A stretch of 64,000 nt of DNA from JBPOFY01 sp051252415 (GTDB taxonomy: Bacteria > Verrucomicrobiota > Verrucomicrobiia > Opitutales > Coraliomargaritaceae), in assembly GCA_051252415.1 (NCBI GenBank), contig JBPOGA010000004.1, forward strand, positions 183,017 to 247,016, read 5' to 3'. Shown in pieces: positions 63,991 to 64,000 of the stretch. Under the pieces are notes generated by a model that was not told the origin of the DNA, did no database searches, and saw only the letters and a list, made by a program, of their open reading frames with translations. Every line of letters begins with the position of its first letter. Positions within the stretch are counted from its first letter, which is position 1. A program made the translations under genes and the position numbers.

Positions 63991-64000
63991 GTAAATAGAC

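Overview
The window reads as a chromosomal segment of a marine, polysaccharide-degrading Verrucomicrobiota bacterium, probably class Opitutae (Puniceicoccales/Coraliomargarita-like). This is an inference. It rests on many very large secreted proteins built from polysaccharide lyases, CBM6, F5/8-type C, FN3 and InlB-type modules; on recurring C-terminal modules that end in an aromatic/RL...P motif; on autotransporter-type beta-strand repeats; and on few clear Shine-Dalgarno sequences. No rRNA, CRISPR array or complete insertion sequence was seen.

Layout. 1-13.9 kb: a truncated secreted beta-propeller protein, a 2261-residue repeat protein on the minus strand, a modular heparinase/glucuronan-lyase-like enzyme and a small secreted protein. 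13.9-16.3 kb: an unknown cytoplasmic protein, an NYN-domain (putative RNase) protein and a secreted DUF1080 protein. 16.9-23.5 kb: a 2217-residue alginate-lyase-family protein with a strong terminator, followed by the decayed 3' end of a second DUF1080 gene. 23.8-29.8 kb: a sucrose metabolism locus with a divergent sucrose-phosphatase-like gene and the run fructokinase, sucrose-phosphate synthase/phosphatase, amylosucrase. 29.9-42.6 kb: a second secreted-enzyme region with two PL6 alginate/chondroitin lyases, a beta-helix protein, a lipoprotein and a membrane-anchored amidohydrolase.

43-64 kb is mostly housekeeping: aldo/keto reductase, trypsin-like protease, an e(P4)-type acid phosphatase lipoprotein, a small lipoprotein, topoisomerase IV subunit A, a YdeP-type molybdopterin oxidoreductase with FdhD, GTP-dependent PEP carboxykinase, an RND efflux pair, a tRNA-Leu, and a large protein with an RG-rich N-terminus and a histone-H1-like tail.

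How it works together (inference). The secreted lyases would depolymerise alginate or other polyuronates outside the cell. PEP carboxykinase would support gluconeogenesis from the resulting C3/C4 products. The sucrose cluster would make and recycle sucrose as compatible solute or reserve. No transporter, KDG-pathway enzyme or regulator for alginate is present, so uptake and catabolism must be encoded elsewhere.

The most unusual structural signals lie between genes. They are a family of imperfect palindromes that start with GTAG or GGAG and end with the complement, the layout of REP/BIME elements mobilised by RAYT transposases, and a tRNA-Leu with an AAG anticodon whose 3' end plus terminator is exactly duplicated 155 bp downstream.
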